A DNA stretch of 64,000 bases from Streptomyces sp. R28 (GCF_041052385.1 NZ_CP163439.1:8669001-8733000); one strand, 5' to 3'; counted from the first letter of the stretch, positions 1-8,903 are shown. Made by a program: numbers and translations. Notes: generated by a model not told the origin, from the sequence alone.

Positions 1-623
1 AGCTGCCCGGTCCGTACGACGACGATGTCACCGCGTCCGACGGCCACCCCGTGGGCTTCGGCGGTCGCGGTCAGATGCTCCTCGGTGACGGCGAACCCGT
101 CGGGCAGCTCACCGGCCTCCCCGACGACCCGGCCCACGTCCAGCAGCACGCCACGCCCGGCGACGTACGGCGCCATGTGCTCGATGCCGGTGACGAGGTC
201 GCCGTCGGAGGTGACGACCTTCTCGGCCGCTCGCCCGTTCCAGGCGTTGCCGTGGTCGAAGATGTGCCCGAGCCCGTCCCACTGCGTGGAGCACTGCAAC
301 GGCATCGCGATCACGTCGTCGGCGCCGCCGATGCCGTGCGGGAAGCCCTGGTTGCCGAGGGCCGCGTCGGTGCCGGTGTCGAGCATCGTGTGCACGGGGT
401 TGGTGCGCCGGCGCCAGCCCTTCTGCGGCCCGTTCATGTCGAACCGCTGCGACAGCGAGAAGCTCACGCCCCGCCGTACGAGGGCGGCGCCCGCCCGGCG
501 CTTGGCCTCGTCGAGGAAGTTGAGGGTGCCGAGCACGTCGTCCTCGCCCCAGCGCCCCCAGTTGGAGTACGCCTTGGCGGCCTCGGCGATCGCGCCCTCC
601 GGGTCGTGCCGGTCCAGGCTCAT
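1..623 (-). CDS. Cyclase-family (kynurenine-formamidase-like) hydrolase, truncated by window edge
   Basis: Only the first ~207 residues are in the window; the 3' end runs off position 1. The reading frame begins MSLDRHDPEGAIAEAAKAY and contains STQWDGLGHIFDHG, the variant metal-binding signature of the cyclase family (PF04199), whose members are metal-dependent hydrolases of amides, lactones or formamides. The ATG (621-623) overlaps the stop of the upstream fumarylacetoacetate-hydrolase-like gene as ATGA, so the two are translationally coupled. The pairing suggests a short catabolic operon for an aromatic or cyclic acid. The substrate cannot be read from the sequence. Confidence 0.8.
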   Translation of the reverse strand, partial: MSLDRHDPEGAIAEAAKAYSNWGRWGEDDVLGTLNFLDEAKRRAGAALVRRGVSFSLSQRFDMNGPQKGWRRRTNPVHTMLDTGTDAALGNQGFPHGIGGADDVIAMPLQCSTQWDGLGHIFDHGNAWNGRAAEKVVTSDGDLVTGIEHMAPYVAGRGVLLDVGRVVGEAGELPDGFAVTEEHLTATAEAHGVAVGRGDIVVVRTGQ

Positions 624-1600
624 GACGTCTCCTCCACACAGCGCGTGCGCTGCGCGCCCAGACCGGTGATCGCCCCCTCCATGACGTCGCCGTCGCGCAG
701 CAGCCGCCCCCAGTGGATGCCGTTGCCGGCCGGGCTGCCGGTCAACACCAGGTCTCCGGGCAGGAGCCGGGCGGTCTGCGAGATGTACGACACCAGCCGC
801 GCGATGCCGAAGAGCATGTCCTTGGTGGACTCGTCCTGCATGGTGTCGCCGTTGAGCTTGAGGGTGACCCGCAGATCACCGGGATCGGCGATCGACTCGG
901 CCGGTACCAGCCACGGGCCGAGCGGGGTGAAGCCCGGGGCGTTCTTGCAGCGCAGCCAGTCGGTGCCGATGGCCTTCATGTCCCGGCGGAAGACGGTGGC
1001 GCGATCGGTGAGGTCGTTGGCGATCGTGTACCCGGCGACGTACTCCATGGCCTCCTCGACGGAGACCCGGTAAGCGGGCTTGGCGATGACGGCCGCCAAC
1101 TCCAGCTCCCAGTCCGGCTGTTCGGCCCAGGAAGGGAGTGCGACGTCGTCGTACGGTCCGGCGATGGTGCTCGGTAGGCCGATGAAGACATACGGCAGGT
1201 CCTCGGCGGCCCGCCGGTCCATGACCGCGGCGATCTCGGCCCGCGCCTCCTCGACCGTGCGCGGGTCGTCGGGGGAGCGGTGGGCGACCTCCAGGTCGAT
1301 CACGTGCTGCCGGTAGTTGGCGCCGGACTGGAAGATCTGCCGGGGGTCGACCGGGGCGTGCACCCGCAGGCCCGCCAGCGGCCGCCACTCCCGGGAGTCG
1401 TCGTCCGCCAGGGCGCGCAGCAGGGGGAGCGTGTCCTCCCACCGCTCCAGTACGGCACGCACGTCGGACGGTGCCGGGTCCAGGGCGCCGCTCAGGTCGA
1501 GCACCCGGTCCTCGGCCAGGAGACCGGGGAACGGATCCCCGTCCGGGGTGGAGAACGTGCCGAGCGCGAACGGGCCGGCAGGTTGCACGAGTGTGACCAT
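620..1600 (-). CDS. Fumarylacetoacetate hydrolase family protein
   Basis: A 326-residue protein of the FAH/HHDD-isomerase fold, which cleaves or isomerises beta-diketo acids in aromatic catabolism. The C-terminal two thirds carry the family metal site: DWELELA supplies the Glu pair and ANDLTDR the Asp, followed by the late LLPGDLVLTGSPAGNG loop. The start is the ATG at 1598-1600, preceded by GCAGGAGG at good spacing; the frame stays open upstream but without a better ribosome site. The stop overlaps the next gene's ATG. It diverges from the LysR gene at 1721, which probably controls it. The exact substrate is unknown. Confidence 0.85.
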   Translation of the reverse strand: MVTLVQPAGPFALGTFSTPDGDPFPGLLAEDRVLDLSGALDPAPSDVRAVLERWEDTLPLLRALADDDSREWRPLAGLRVHAPVDPRQIFQSGANYRQHVIDLEVAHRSPDDPRTVEEARAEIAAVMDRRAAEDLPYVFIGLPSTIAGPYDDVALPSWAEQPDWELELAAVIAKPAYRVSVEEAMEYVAGYTIANDLTDRATVFRRDMKAIGTDWLRCKNAPGFTPLGPWLVPAESIADPGDLRVTLKLNGDTMQDESTKDMLFGIARLVSYISQTARLLPGDLVLTGSPAGNGIHWGRLLRDGDVMEGAITGLGAQRTRCVEETS

Positions 1601-1666
1601 CAGATTTCCTCCTGCTGGGGTGCGGTCTACTCTGACCTCGATCGGCGAATCACGGAAATCAATCCT

Positions 1667-1685
1667 GTGGATGCGTCGAATCCAC
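1667..1685. promoter_or_regulatory. Inverted repeat in the LysR/FAH divergent promoter
   Basis: GTGGAT-N7-ATCCAC lies in the 120-bp gap between divergent genes. It is a candidate binding site for the LysR protein encoded at 1721. The symmetry is seen directly; the binding role is inferred. Confidence 0.45.
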
Positions 1686-1720
1686 GACATGGATGGCTTT
1701 CGCTTGCTAGGTGGTGCCCG

Positions 1721-2632
1721 GTGAACCTGTCCCGACTCGACCTCAACCTGGTCGTCGCGCTGCGCGCGCTGCTGGAGGAGCGCAACGTCACCCGCGCCGG
1801 CGAGCGCATCGGTCTGAGCCAGCCCGCCATGAGCGCGGCGCTGTCCCGGCTACGCCGGCATTTCGACGACGAATTGCTCGCCCGGAGCGGGAACTCCTAC
1901 GAACTGACGCCGCTCGGCGTCGCGTTGCGGGACCGCAGCGCCACCGCGTGCGACCTGCTGGAGCGCGTCTTCGCCAGCCAGGCCGAGTTCGACCCCGCCG
2001 CCGAGACCCGCGAGTTCACGCTGCTCGCCTCGGACTACGGCGCGGCCGTGTTCGGCGCCGCGCTCGCCCGCGCCGTGCACCACGAGGCGCCCGGCATCCG
2101 GCTCACCTTCCAGCACCCGGCGCCCTCCGTCCAGGAGAACACCGCCGCCCTGCTGAGCACCGTCGACGGACTGCTGATGCCGCACGGCGTCATCGACGGC
2201 TTCCCCGCCGTCGACCTCTACCAGGACCGCTGGCTGTGCATGATCGCCGACGACCACCCCGAGGTGGGCGACGCACTCACCCTCGACCACCTGGCCCGCC
2301 TGCCCTGGGTCGTCTACCAGCGGCCCTACGACGCCCCGGCCGCCCGCCAGTTGAGCATGCTCGGCATCAGCCCTCATGTGGAGGTCTCCGTCCAGACCTT
2401 CCAACTGCTGCCGTTCATGATCGAGGGCACCCGTCGGGTCGCGATGATCCAGGAGCGGCTCGCCCGCAGGGCGGTGCGCTCGGCGGCGGTGCGTGTTCTG
2501 CCCTGTCCTTTCGAGGCCGTGCCGGTACAGGTGGCGCTGTGGTGGCACCCGCTGCACGCGCAGGACGCGGCACATATCTGGCTGCGGCAGAAGGCGGCGG
2601 AGGTCGGGGCGACGTTGCTGGAGGAGAGCTGA
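1721..2632 (+). CDS. LysR-family transcriptional regulator
   Basis: A 303-residue regulator. The N-terminal winged HTH (about residues 1-60) includes LDLNLVVALRALLEERNVT and QPAMSAALSRLRRHF, followed by a LysR substrate-binding domain. The sequence is of the NodD/LinR/PnbR type that governs catabolic genes. The GTG at 1721 is chosen because homology begins immediately at NLSRLDLNL and the longer upstream frame has no LysR character. It diverges from the FAH/cyclase operon, the classic arrangement for effector-dependent activation. The inducer is unknown. Confidence 0.9.
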   Translation: MNLSRLDLNLVVALRALLEERNVTRAGERIGLSQPAMSAALSRLRRHFDDELLARSGNSYELTPLGVALRDRSATACDLLERVFASQAEFDPAAETREFTLLASDYGAAVFGAALARAVHHEAPGIRLTFQHPAPSVQENTAALLSTVDGLLMPHGVIDGFPAVDLYQDRWLCMIADDHPEVGDALTLDHLARLPWVVYQRPYDAPAARQLSMLGISPHVEVSVQTFQLLPFMIEGTRRVAMIQERLARRAVRSAAVRVLPCPFEAVPVQVALWWHPLHAQDAAHIWLRQKAAEVGATLLEES

Positions 2633-2683
2633 CGGGGGGAGAACGGATGGGGGAGGGCTGCTGCCAGGCAGTCGGAGCGCGGA

Positions 2684-3313
2684 TCAGCCGGAGGCGGTCG
2701 ACACGGCGATGCCGAAGCCGAGCAGTACGACGCCTGTGGTCCGCCTGAGCGCACGGTGGACCCGTGGCTTGTGCAGGACGGGACCGGCCTTGGACAGCAG
2801 GAGGACGTAGCCGCCCAGCCAGGTGAGGGTGAGAGCGGTGTGGAGGAGGACGAGGAGCGTCATGGCCACGGCAGGGGGCACGTGGGGCGGGGCCGGCGTG
2901 GGGAGCAGTCCGGTGTAGAAGACGGCGATCTTCGGATTGAGGACGTTGCTGATCAGGCCGGTCCGCCAGGGACTCCCGACGCTCCCGACGCCGGAGGGCC
3001 CGGTGTCGGTCCGGTGCGTGGGTGCGGCGGGGCGGTTCTGCCACAGTGCCTGCGCCCCGAGGAGTACGAGATAGCAGGCGCCCAGGAGCTTGAGCACCAG
3101 GTACGCCCTCGGCGAGGCTGCCGTCATGGCCGCGAGTCCGGCCACGCTCGTCGCGCCCCAGACGATCAGCCCGGCCGCGATCCCGCCCACGGTACGCAGC
3201 GCGTCCCCGGGACCGGCCATGAGGGCACGGCGGGTCACCACGGCCATGTCCGGCCCGGGCGCGACGGTCAGCAGGCCGAGCACACCGACCGCGGCCGCGA
3301 GATGGGTCAGCAT
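2684..3313 (-). CDS. LysE-family amino-acid exporter
   Basis: A 209-residue membrane protein with about six hydrophobic segments. It begins MLTHLAAAVGVLGLLTVAPG and continues with the PGPDMAVVTRRALM region typical of LysE/RhtB exporters, with the conserved NPK at SNVLNPKIAVFYTG. The ATG at 3311-3313 overlaps the end of the ammonia-lyase gene by 7 bp, so the two are co-translated. An amino-acid ammonia-lyase next to an amino-acid exporter suggests joint disposal of a basic or hydroxy amino acid. It converges with the LysR gene (stop 2632). Confidence 0.87.
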   Translation of the reverse strand: MLTHLAAAVGVLGLLTVAPGPDMAVVTRRALMAGPGDALRTVGGIAAGLIVWGATSVAGLAAMTAASPRAYLVLKLLGACYLVLLGAQALWQNRPAAPTHRTDTGPSGVGSVGSPWRTGLISNVLNPKIAVFYTGLLPTPAPPHVPPAVAMTLLVLLHTALTLTWLGGYVLLLSKAGPVLHKPRVHRALRRTTGVVLLGFGIAVSTASG

Positions 3314-4425
3314 GCGGCGGGGCGCGGGTCGGCGTTCGTGCCCTCGGTGCTCAGCAGGACGACCACCGAGGTGGCGTCGAGCCCCATTGCCGTACGGCGC
3401 TCTTCGGAGCCCGGGCCGCTCAGCACCGCCCGCAGACCGGCGAGTGCGGCCGCCCCGCAGGGACCCGAGGAGACCCCGAGCTCGGCGAGGCGGGCGGCCG
3501 CACGGGCGCTGTCGTCGTCCGTGACGGCAACGGCCGCGTCCAGCCCGCCGCGCAGATAGGGCCAGGCGATGCTGGAGGGGGTACCGCAGTTCAGGCCGGC
3601 CATGGTGGTCTCGCCGGTGGTGACGCTGACGGGCTCGCCGCGGGTGAGGCTTTGGAGGACGCAGGCCGCGGCCGCCGGTTCCACCGACAACAGCGCCGGA
3701 GCCCGCCCGGCGGGGCGGCTGCGGTAGTGCGTGACGACGGCCTGGGCCAGCGAGCCCACGCCCACCGGTACGGCGACGAGGCCGGGCCCCTTGCCGGCCC
3801 CCACGGCCGCCAACTGCTCGTCGATCTCGGCGCAGAGCGTGGAGTAGCCCTCGACGATCCACCCCGGGATCTGCTCATAGCCCGGCCAGGAGGTGTCCTG
3901 GACCAGGACCGTGTCGGGCGCCGCAGCCGCCCGGGCCGCCCGGCGTACGGCCTCGTCGTACGGCCCCGAGACCTCGATCACCTCCGCCTGTTCGGCGGCG
4001 ATGGCCGCGACGGCCCGCCGATGCACACCCTGCGGGACGAAGACACGGGCGCGCTGCCCGAGCATGCGGGCCATGCGGGCCACCGCCCGGCCGTGGTTGC
4101 CGTCGGTGGCGGTCACCAGGGTGACCGGGCCCGGCCCCTGGCCGCTCGTGGCCCGCTGGGCAAGAGCGCGGTGCACCGCCCAGGACGCACCCAGCGCCTT
4201 GAACGCGGGCAGCCCCAGACGGCACGACTCGTCCTTGACGAAGACTCGGCCGACCTCCAAATCCGCTGCGAGGGGCGGGAGTTCGGTGAGCGGAGTGGGT
4301 GAGTAGCCGGGACACCGACGAAAGTGTCCTAGCAGCACCGACGAAACGGGCTCATCGTGATCACGATGAGCCCGTTTTGGTGTGCCTGGGCAGGCCAGGC
4401 GCCGTGTGATGGTGCTTACACGCAT
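3307..4425 (-). CDS. PLP-dependent diaminopropionate ammonia-lyase-like protein with replaced 5' end
   Basis: Fold-type II PLP enzyme. LPAFKALGASW (Lys near residue 74) is the Schiff-base motif and ATDGNHGRAVA the phosphate/ring-binding region, both as in diaminopropionate ammonia-lyase (diaminopropionate to pyruvate plus two ammonia). Family similarity begins at about 4320 with RRCPGYSPTPL. The preceding ~30 codons, from the ATG at 4425, run through two perfect hairpins next to a transposase-like gene and do not look like family sequence. The native N-terminus was therefore probably lost when the adjacent element arrived. The frame is otherwise intact and overlaps lysE. Activity is uncertain. 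Confidence 0.72.
   Translation of the reverse strand: MRVSTITRRLACPGTPKRAHRDHDEPVSSVLLGHFRRCPGYSPTPLTELPPLAADLEVGRVFVKDESCRLGLPAFKALGASWAVHRALAQRATSGQGPGPVTLVTATDGNHGRAVARMARMLGQRARVFVPQGVHRRAVAAIAAEQAEVIEVSGPYDEAVRRAARAAAAPDTVLVQDTSWPGYEQIPGWIVEGYSTLCAEIDEQLAAVGAGKGPGLVAVPVGVGSLAQAVVTHYRSRPAGRAPALLSVEPAAAACVLQSLTRGEPVSVTTGETTMAGLNCGTPSSIAWPYLRGGLDAAVAVTDDDSARAAARLAELGVSSGPCGAAALAGLRAVLSGPGSEERRTAMGLDATSVVVLLSTEGTNADPRPAAC
4344..4377. terminator. 34-bp perfect palindrome at the element edge
   Basis: AAACGGGCTCATCGTGA and its exact reverse complement form a 17-bp-arm palindrome with T-runs on both sides, so it can terminate in either direction. Directly beside it the 11-mer CACCGACGAAA occurs twice (around 4315 and 4337), as often seen near insertion ends. 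Confidence 0.6.
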
Positions 4426-4459
4426 GACTGCCCGGCGGCTGGCGAGCCGCCGGGCAGTC
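4426..4459. terminator. Hairpin terminator downstream of the DDE gene
   Basis: GACTGCCCGGCGGCT, a 4-nt loop and the exact complement form a 15-bp GC-rich stem about 50 bp after the stop of the minus-strand gene at 4509. Confidence 0.65.
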
Positions 4460-4508
4460 GACCTTTGTGGTTGTTGATCTTTAGCGGGCTATTGAAGTGT
4501 GGGCAGTC

Positions 4509-6290
4509 TCACTCATCGGGCTCGGTCTTTTCTGGCCCAGTGACGTAGCCCTTGGGGGTCCAGGTGCCCAGTGGCTTGGTCTTGCGGCGGCGGGTGGGCC
4601 GACGATGGGGTCGGTCGCCGTGGAGGGCGATGGCGTTCGCCCAGGCGGTGAGTTTGCGGCGGTTGGCGTGGGCGAGTTGGAAGGCCAGCAGGAGGGTCTG
4701 GGCGGCGATGCCGCGGATGCGGCGGGTCCCGGCGTCTTCGAGGCGTTCGTAGAGGCGGTCCTTGGCGTAACCGTTGATCCCTTCGACGCTGTTACGAAGG
4801 CGGAAGTAGACGCGCTGCCAGGCTGCGGAGCCGTACTGGAGGGGTTGCCAGAGGTTGGCGCCGGATTCTGGCGGGACTGTGACGGTCTTCTGGCTGCAGC
4901 ATGGGGGTGAGCCCGCGGGGCTGGGGGCGGGGTCGATGAGGGGCAGGTGGATGCCGCGTCCGAGGGTGTGCTTCTTGAGGGGGCACTGGGCGCGGCCTGC
5001 TTGGGCGGGGCACATCACGCGACGGTGGCCCTCGGCGTCGGGGCGCTGCTTGGGCGTGAAGAGGTAGGCGGCACGGGCGCGGATGCGGTTGATCCAGGTC
5101 TGCTTGTCGATCTTCTCGTTGATCAGGTCCTTGGTGGCGTTCTTGAGCTCGTCGGGCATGGAGGGGCAGTACCAGTTGCCCTCGACGAGTTCGGCGCCAG
5201 CGAAGCCGGCCTGCACGCCGAGCTGGTCCTTGGCGTAGTCGTAGACGGGCTCGTAGCCCATGGCGCGGATGGGGAGCTGGAAGCTCTCCGGTTTCTGGCC
5301 GTTGTAGGCGCGGTCGCCGGCCAGGTAGCCGCGCGGGAGGCTGTCGTCGATCTGCTGGAGGGCTTCGACGGCCACCTGCCCAGGCCGGTGGCTGGGCTTT
5401 TCGACGGAGAAGGCGATGACCAGGGCGGGGACGACGTCGGGGTTCGCCGAGCCGTCGGGCAGCGGGACGCCGTCGTGGTCGGGGTCGCGGGCGATGACGA
5501 GGGAGGCGTCGTAGCCGTACAGGCGCTTCTTGATGCGGTCCGCCTTCTTCTGGAGCTTGGCGCCGTTCTTGTCCTGCTGGGCGGGGGCGAGGTCGTCGAG
5601 CGCGAGGGGGTCCTTGTGCTTGGTGGTGCGGACGTACCAGGCGGCGTCGGGGTCGGTGGAGGTGACCAGGCTGTCGGAGGCGAGGCCCTTGGCGTATGTG
5701 CCGATGACGATTGCGTCCACGCAGACCGAGCCGTCCCAGTGGCCTTCGAGGAGGGGCAGGGCCTCGCGCAGGGACATGGCCAGGATCATGTTGGTCACGC
5801 GGAGCATGAGCGTGCGCCGACGGGCGAGCTCGGCCGGGTCGGCCTGCGCCAGGAGTTTCTCGGCGTGGCGGCGTGCCAGGCGGTGGTTCTTGGGCAGCGG
5901 TGACGGGTCGATGGCGTCGAGGACGCTGTGGATGCGGCGGGGGACGACGGCGTAGGCGGACTCGAAGCCGCGGTCGTGGTCGGGATAGTGGCGCAGGCCG
6001 AGCTGTTGGCGCATCTCGTCGGAGAGCGCGAAGTACAGCAGGTTGGTGACACGGGTGAAGAGGATGACGCCGCGATCGCGGGCAGCGGTCAGGCACATGC
6101 CGACGAGGAGGGCCTTGACCGGGAGGGTGCAGGGGCTGCCCGTCCGGCGGGAGACGAGCGGTTCGATCTCCTTGACCAGGCCGGAGCCGGCCACTTGGTC
6201 GATGATTTTCATGACCTCGCGGTCGGGGACGGGGACGCGCTGGGAGCGCAGGCGGGCGATGTGGGCGTGGCGGGCGAGACTGCGGTTCAC
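4509..6290 (-). CDS. DDE-nuclease (transposase-like) protein, 593 aa
   Basis: A large transposase-like protein. Acidic positions expected of an RNase-H-fold nuclease are visible: Asp in CVDAIVIGTYAKG (about 190), Asp in YLAGDRAYNG (about 323) and Glu in SVEGINGYAKDR (about 500), in the order and context of IS1182/IS5-type enzymes. A Cys-containing stretch (CPAQAGRAQCPLKK, about 425-440) lies between the second and third. The tail is basic. The gene starts 3 bp after the stop of the recombinase-like gene, so the two form one transcription unit. Whether it still transposes is unknown, because no clear terminal inverted repeats were identified. Confidence 0.72.
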   Translation of the reverse strand: MNRSLARHAHIARLRSQRVPVPDREVMKIIDQVAGSGLVKEIEPLVSRRTGSPCTLPVKALLVGMCLTAARDRGVILFTRVTNLLYFALSDEMRQQLGLRHYPDHDRGFESAYAVVPRRIHSVLDAIDPSPLPKNHRLARRHAEKLLAQADPAELARRRTLMLRVTNMILAMSLREALPLLEGHWDGSVCVDAIVIGTYAKGLASDSLVTSTDPDAAWYVRTTKHKDPLALDDLAPAQQDKNGAKLQKKADRIKKRLYGYDASLVIARDPDHDGVPLPDGSANPDVVPALVIAFSVEKPSHRPGQVAVEALQQIDDSLPRGYLAGDRAYNGQKPESFQLPIRAMGYEPVYDYAKDQLGVQAGFAGAELVEGNWYCPSMPDELKNATKDLINEKIDKQTWINRIRARAAYLFTPKQRPDAEGHRRVMCPAQAGRAQCPLKKHTLGRGIHLPLIDPAPSPAGSPPCCSQKTVTVPPESGANLWQPLQYGSAAWQRVYFRLRNSVEGINGYAKDRLYERLEDAGTRRIRGIAAQTLLLAFQLAHANRRKLTAWANAIALHGDRPHRRPTRRRKTKPLGTWTPKGYVTGPEKTEPDE

Positions 6291-6293
6291 CTG

Positions 6294-7205
6294 TCAGAAC
6301 TCCTTCAGCGCGGCGGCGGCCTGTTCGGGCGTGAGGTTGCGGACGTAGGGCAGGACTCGGTCGATCGAGCGCAGGGTGGTCAGGCCTGCGGCGGCCATCA
6401 GGGTGGGCAGGTGCATGCGGGCCTCAATGGCGTCGACGAGCCAGGTGGCTCGGGTCCGCCCCATGACCAGGGGTGGACTGCCTGGTGGTTTCTTGGTGCG
6501 GGCGAGAAAGTTGGTGACAGTGTTCGTGCCGCGGGCGTGGCTGGAGGGCCGGAAGAGGTAACGGGCTTCACCGGGGCGGGAGGCCCAGGAGGTGGCCTCG
6601 GTCAGGACCGGGGCCCAGGCAGTGCGGCACAGCATCACGCGGGCGCGCTGTCCGCGGACGGCGACGGCCACAGCGCCATTGGGTGCTTCGCGGATGTCGT
6701 GGGTGCGCAGCGGGATGATCTCGGGTGAGTCCAGGGCGCAACCGAAGCCGAGTGAGAGCAGGGTGAGCAGGCCGTAGCGGAGCTCGTCGGTGGGCTGGGC
6801 GCGGGCGTTCGCGTACAACTGGGCCTGCTCGGGCCGCGTGTAGGGGCGGGAGGAGTCCGAGCCGGAGTAGGCGGCAGGGTTGCCGGTGATCAGGTCGGGG
6901 CCGAGCAGGGCGCGGCGGAGCTTGTGTAGGCGGCCTCGGCGGTTGGAGCGGGAGGACTCCTCCAGGTGCAGGCAGCCGGTGGCCAGGTACCACTCGATCG
7001 CCTCCGGGGCGAGCAGGTGCTCGGCCTTCGTGGGACGTCCGCCGGCGTCGGCGTGTGCCGCGGCGTGTGCCAGAGCGCCGAGCCAGTCGCGGGCCTCCTT
7101 CGGCGTGGCCGGCTTGGCCTGGGCCACTGCGCGGCGGCAGTCGGGGCCGACACGGCCCCAGACGGGGCCGGGCAGATTGGGCCGGTAGCGCTCGATCGCG
7201 TCCAT
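6294..7205 (-). CDS. Tyrosine-recombinase-like protein with degraded catalytic motifs
   Basis: A 303-residue protein whose C-terminal ~170 residues follow the tyrosine-recombinase layout. GFGCALDSPEIIPLRTHDI corresponds to the box I helix, where the usual catalytic Arg is Asp. GRTRATWLVDAIEARM corresponds to the HxxR region with the His replaced, and RSIDRVLPYV to the final helix with Val at the tyrosine position. The N-terminal ~120 residues resemble a core-binding domain. This suggests a recombinase fold kept for DNA binding rather than strand exchange. It is the first gene of the unit and ends 3 bp before the DDE gene. The assignment is by motif layout only. Confidence 0.55.
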   Translation of the reverse strand: MDAIERYRPNLPGPVWGRVGPDCRRAVAQAKPATPKEARDWLGALAHAAAHADAGGRPTKAEHLLAPEAIEWYLATGCLHLEESSRSNRRGRLHKLRRALLGPDLITGNPAAYSGSDSSRPYTRPEQAQLYANARAQPTDELRYGLLTLLSLGFGCALDSPEIIPLRTHDIREAPNGAVAVAVRGQRARVMLCRTAWAPVLTEATSWASRPGEARYLFRPSSHARGTNTVTNFLARTKKPPGSPPLVMGRTRATWLVDAIEARMHLPTLMAAAGLTTLRSIDRVLPYVRNLTPEQAAAALKEF

Positions 7206-7255
7206 CGTGACTCTCCACCAGGAAAGGACCCCGGGCCCGCTCCGCCGCGGCCGTC

Positions 7256-7678
7256 GTGGTCCGCCCCGTCGTCATCGACCCGGCCGTCCGCCGCTTCCTG
7301 CTGCTGCCCGTCAGGCACCGGGACGCCAAGTGCTGGTCGGTGCCCGTCGTGCCGGTGCGTGCAGGCGAGCCCTACTGCCGGGCCGCGGTGCGCTACCTGC
7401 GGTCGCTGACCGGCCTGCCCGGTCTGCTGATCGCGCCGGTCGTCGGCGTGCTTCCGGCCACCGGCGCGCGGCGCCGCATCGCATACGTCGTCCTGGCCCG
7501 ACCGGTCACCGGAGCCTGGCCGCAGAACGCACCTGCCCTGCTAGGGGAGGGCGCGCGCTGGTGGAGCACGGCCCAACTGCGTGACGCAGGCGTGCGGGTG
7601 GAACCCGACACGCTGCCGCTGCTCATGGACGGCTACTGGGAGGGATGGCTGCCCGACGGAGAGGTCTCACTCGAGTGA
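7256..7678 (+). CDS. Small NUDIX-like hypothetical protein
   Basis: A 140-residue protein from a GTG at 7256; the only upstream purine-rich ribosome-like site (7221-7228) is rather far away. The order of elements (hydrophobic strand, WSVPVVPVRAGEPYCRAAVRYLRSLTG, then a second beta region) recalls a NUDIX fold, but the Glu-rich catalytic REVxEExGx signature is absent, so hydrolase activity is doubtful. It diverges from the recombinase-like gene with only ~50 bp between starts. It could be a passenger gene of the element. Function unknown. Confidence 0.5.
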   Translation: MVRPVVIDPAVRRFLLLPVRHRDAKCWSVPVVPVRAGEPYCRAAVRYLRSLTGLPGLLIAPVVGVLPATGARRRIAYVVLARPVTGAWPQNAPALLGEGARWWSTAQLRDAGVRVEPDTLPLLMDGYWEGWLPDGEVSLE

Positions 7679-7715
7679 GTTCCTCTGTGCCTATCGCGAT
7701 GAGGGAGAGCGGAAA

Positions 7716-8219
7716 GTGACGCTGCACGCCATTGAGATCACCCTGACCCGAGCCGTTGGGACCGTCGAGCTGAAGGCGGCGCAACAGGGAAGTCGTCTGC
7801 CTCTGGCGGCTTGCAAGGACCACACACGCCTGGTGGTTCTCGTGTCGGCGAAGAACGAACACAAGGCGATGAGGAAGATCTGGCAACGGCTGGACGACAC
7901 ACTGCCCATCGACGTGCTCTGCAGCCTGTTCCCCAGCTCTGACGGGCAGTACCGCATGAGCATTCCGATGACCGAACAGGCATGGCAACAGATCCGCGCT
8001 CAGGCCGCTACCGCGGGACAGAGTCCGGAGGACCACCTGCGGGAGGCCGTCGCCCAGGCCCTCGCCCGAGACCGGTCCACACGCCGGTCGAGGCTGGACT
8101 GTCAACTCAGCACCCTGCTCAGCACGTTCACTCCTGAGGAGATCACAGCGGCGGCAGCGCGGCGGATCCGACCGCCTGGCTGCCCGCCGGACGGACCGTA
8201 CGGGAGCCGCGAGGAATAG
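7716..8219 (+). CDS. Hypothetical protein, 167 aa
   Basis: The GTG at 7716 follows GAGGGAGAGCGG, a good ribosome site, and is preferred over upstream in-frame codons. The middle of the protein (MTEQAWQQIRAQAATAGQSP) looks like a short amphipathic region such as a ribbon-helix-helix or CopG-type segment. The first half is a mixed alpha/beta stretch ending WQRLDDTLPIDVLCSLFP. No enzymatic motif is visible. It begins 37 bp after the NUDIX-like gene and may share its transcript. Confidence 0.5.
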   Translation: MTLHAIEITLTRAVGTVELKAAQQGSRLPLAACKDHTRLVVLVSAKNEHKAMRKIWQRLDDTLPIDVLCSLFPSSDGQYRMSIPMTEQAWQQIRAQAATAGQSPEDHLREAVAQALARDRSTRRSRLDCQLSTLLSTFTPEEITAAAARRIRPPGCPPDGPYGSREE

Positions 8220-8903
8220 TGGTCTCATGGCCCCTCCAGCGGGACGCATCGGCTGCCGGACCGGATGCGGCGTGTACGAATCGGTGCACCTTGCGCGGGC
8301 TCGGACGTCCACGTCGCCCGCACCAGGGGGCATTCCCAGCGCTGGGCCAACCCGAGCAGGAGGGCAGAGCGTTATGTGGCGGCGGCTGCAGGCGTCGCCG
8401 AGATCTACCCCTGGTCAGGTTGTCGGCGCTGGCTGAACGCAGCCGTCGTCGTGAGAGGTTCCCCCCGTTGCACGGGAGTTGCTGTTCAGATGGGGTGTTC
8501 ACGAGTACCGCTGACCAGCCATGACAGAAGTGGATGAAGATCGCTTCCCATTCGACCGGAGATCGTTTCCCGGTGTTGTGGCGTGTCCAGCCAGTATTGG
8601 GTGGAGTTCGAGTGGCTGCGCACGGCAGAGTGGCGCGGTAGCTGAGCTATGGGCACACACCTTGACCTGGGCGGAAGCGGATCCGTTGCGGCATCCATTC
8701 GAGCTGGACAAGGGTATGGCGAAGGAGTTGGCCGATCTTGTCGCACTCGTGCTGCCCCACGCGAGGCGGCCGACGCTCGCTGGATCCTGTTGTCAACGGC
8801 CAAGGAGATGCCCAGGTGGGTGGGCCGGCGGGCCTGCGGCTGGAACTGGTCCGTGGGAGCCCTGCCCCTCGTGCCACCTGTGCAATCACAGTACGTTGTT
8901 CTA
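8220..8903. other. Gene-poor stretch before manA
   Basis: About 680 bp with only short, overlapping, low-quality open frames on both strands. None has a good ribosome site combined with recognisable sequence. It may hold decayed insertion DNA and must include the manA promoter. No hairpin or repeat stands out. Confidence 0.5.

Larger units (their letters stand above)
4313..7210. mobile_element. Candidate two-gene insertion unit
   Basis: Two tightly coupled minus-strand genes, a recombinase-fold protein followed by a DDE-nuclease-like protein, sit beside a 5'-truncated ammonia-lyase gene. The left edge is put near the doubled CACCGACGAAA motif because lyase homology stops there. No matching terminal repeat was found at the right end, so that edge is arbitrary and the unit could be a remnant. 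Confidence 0.4.
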
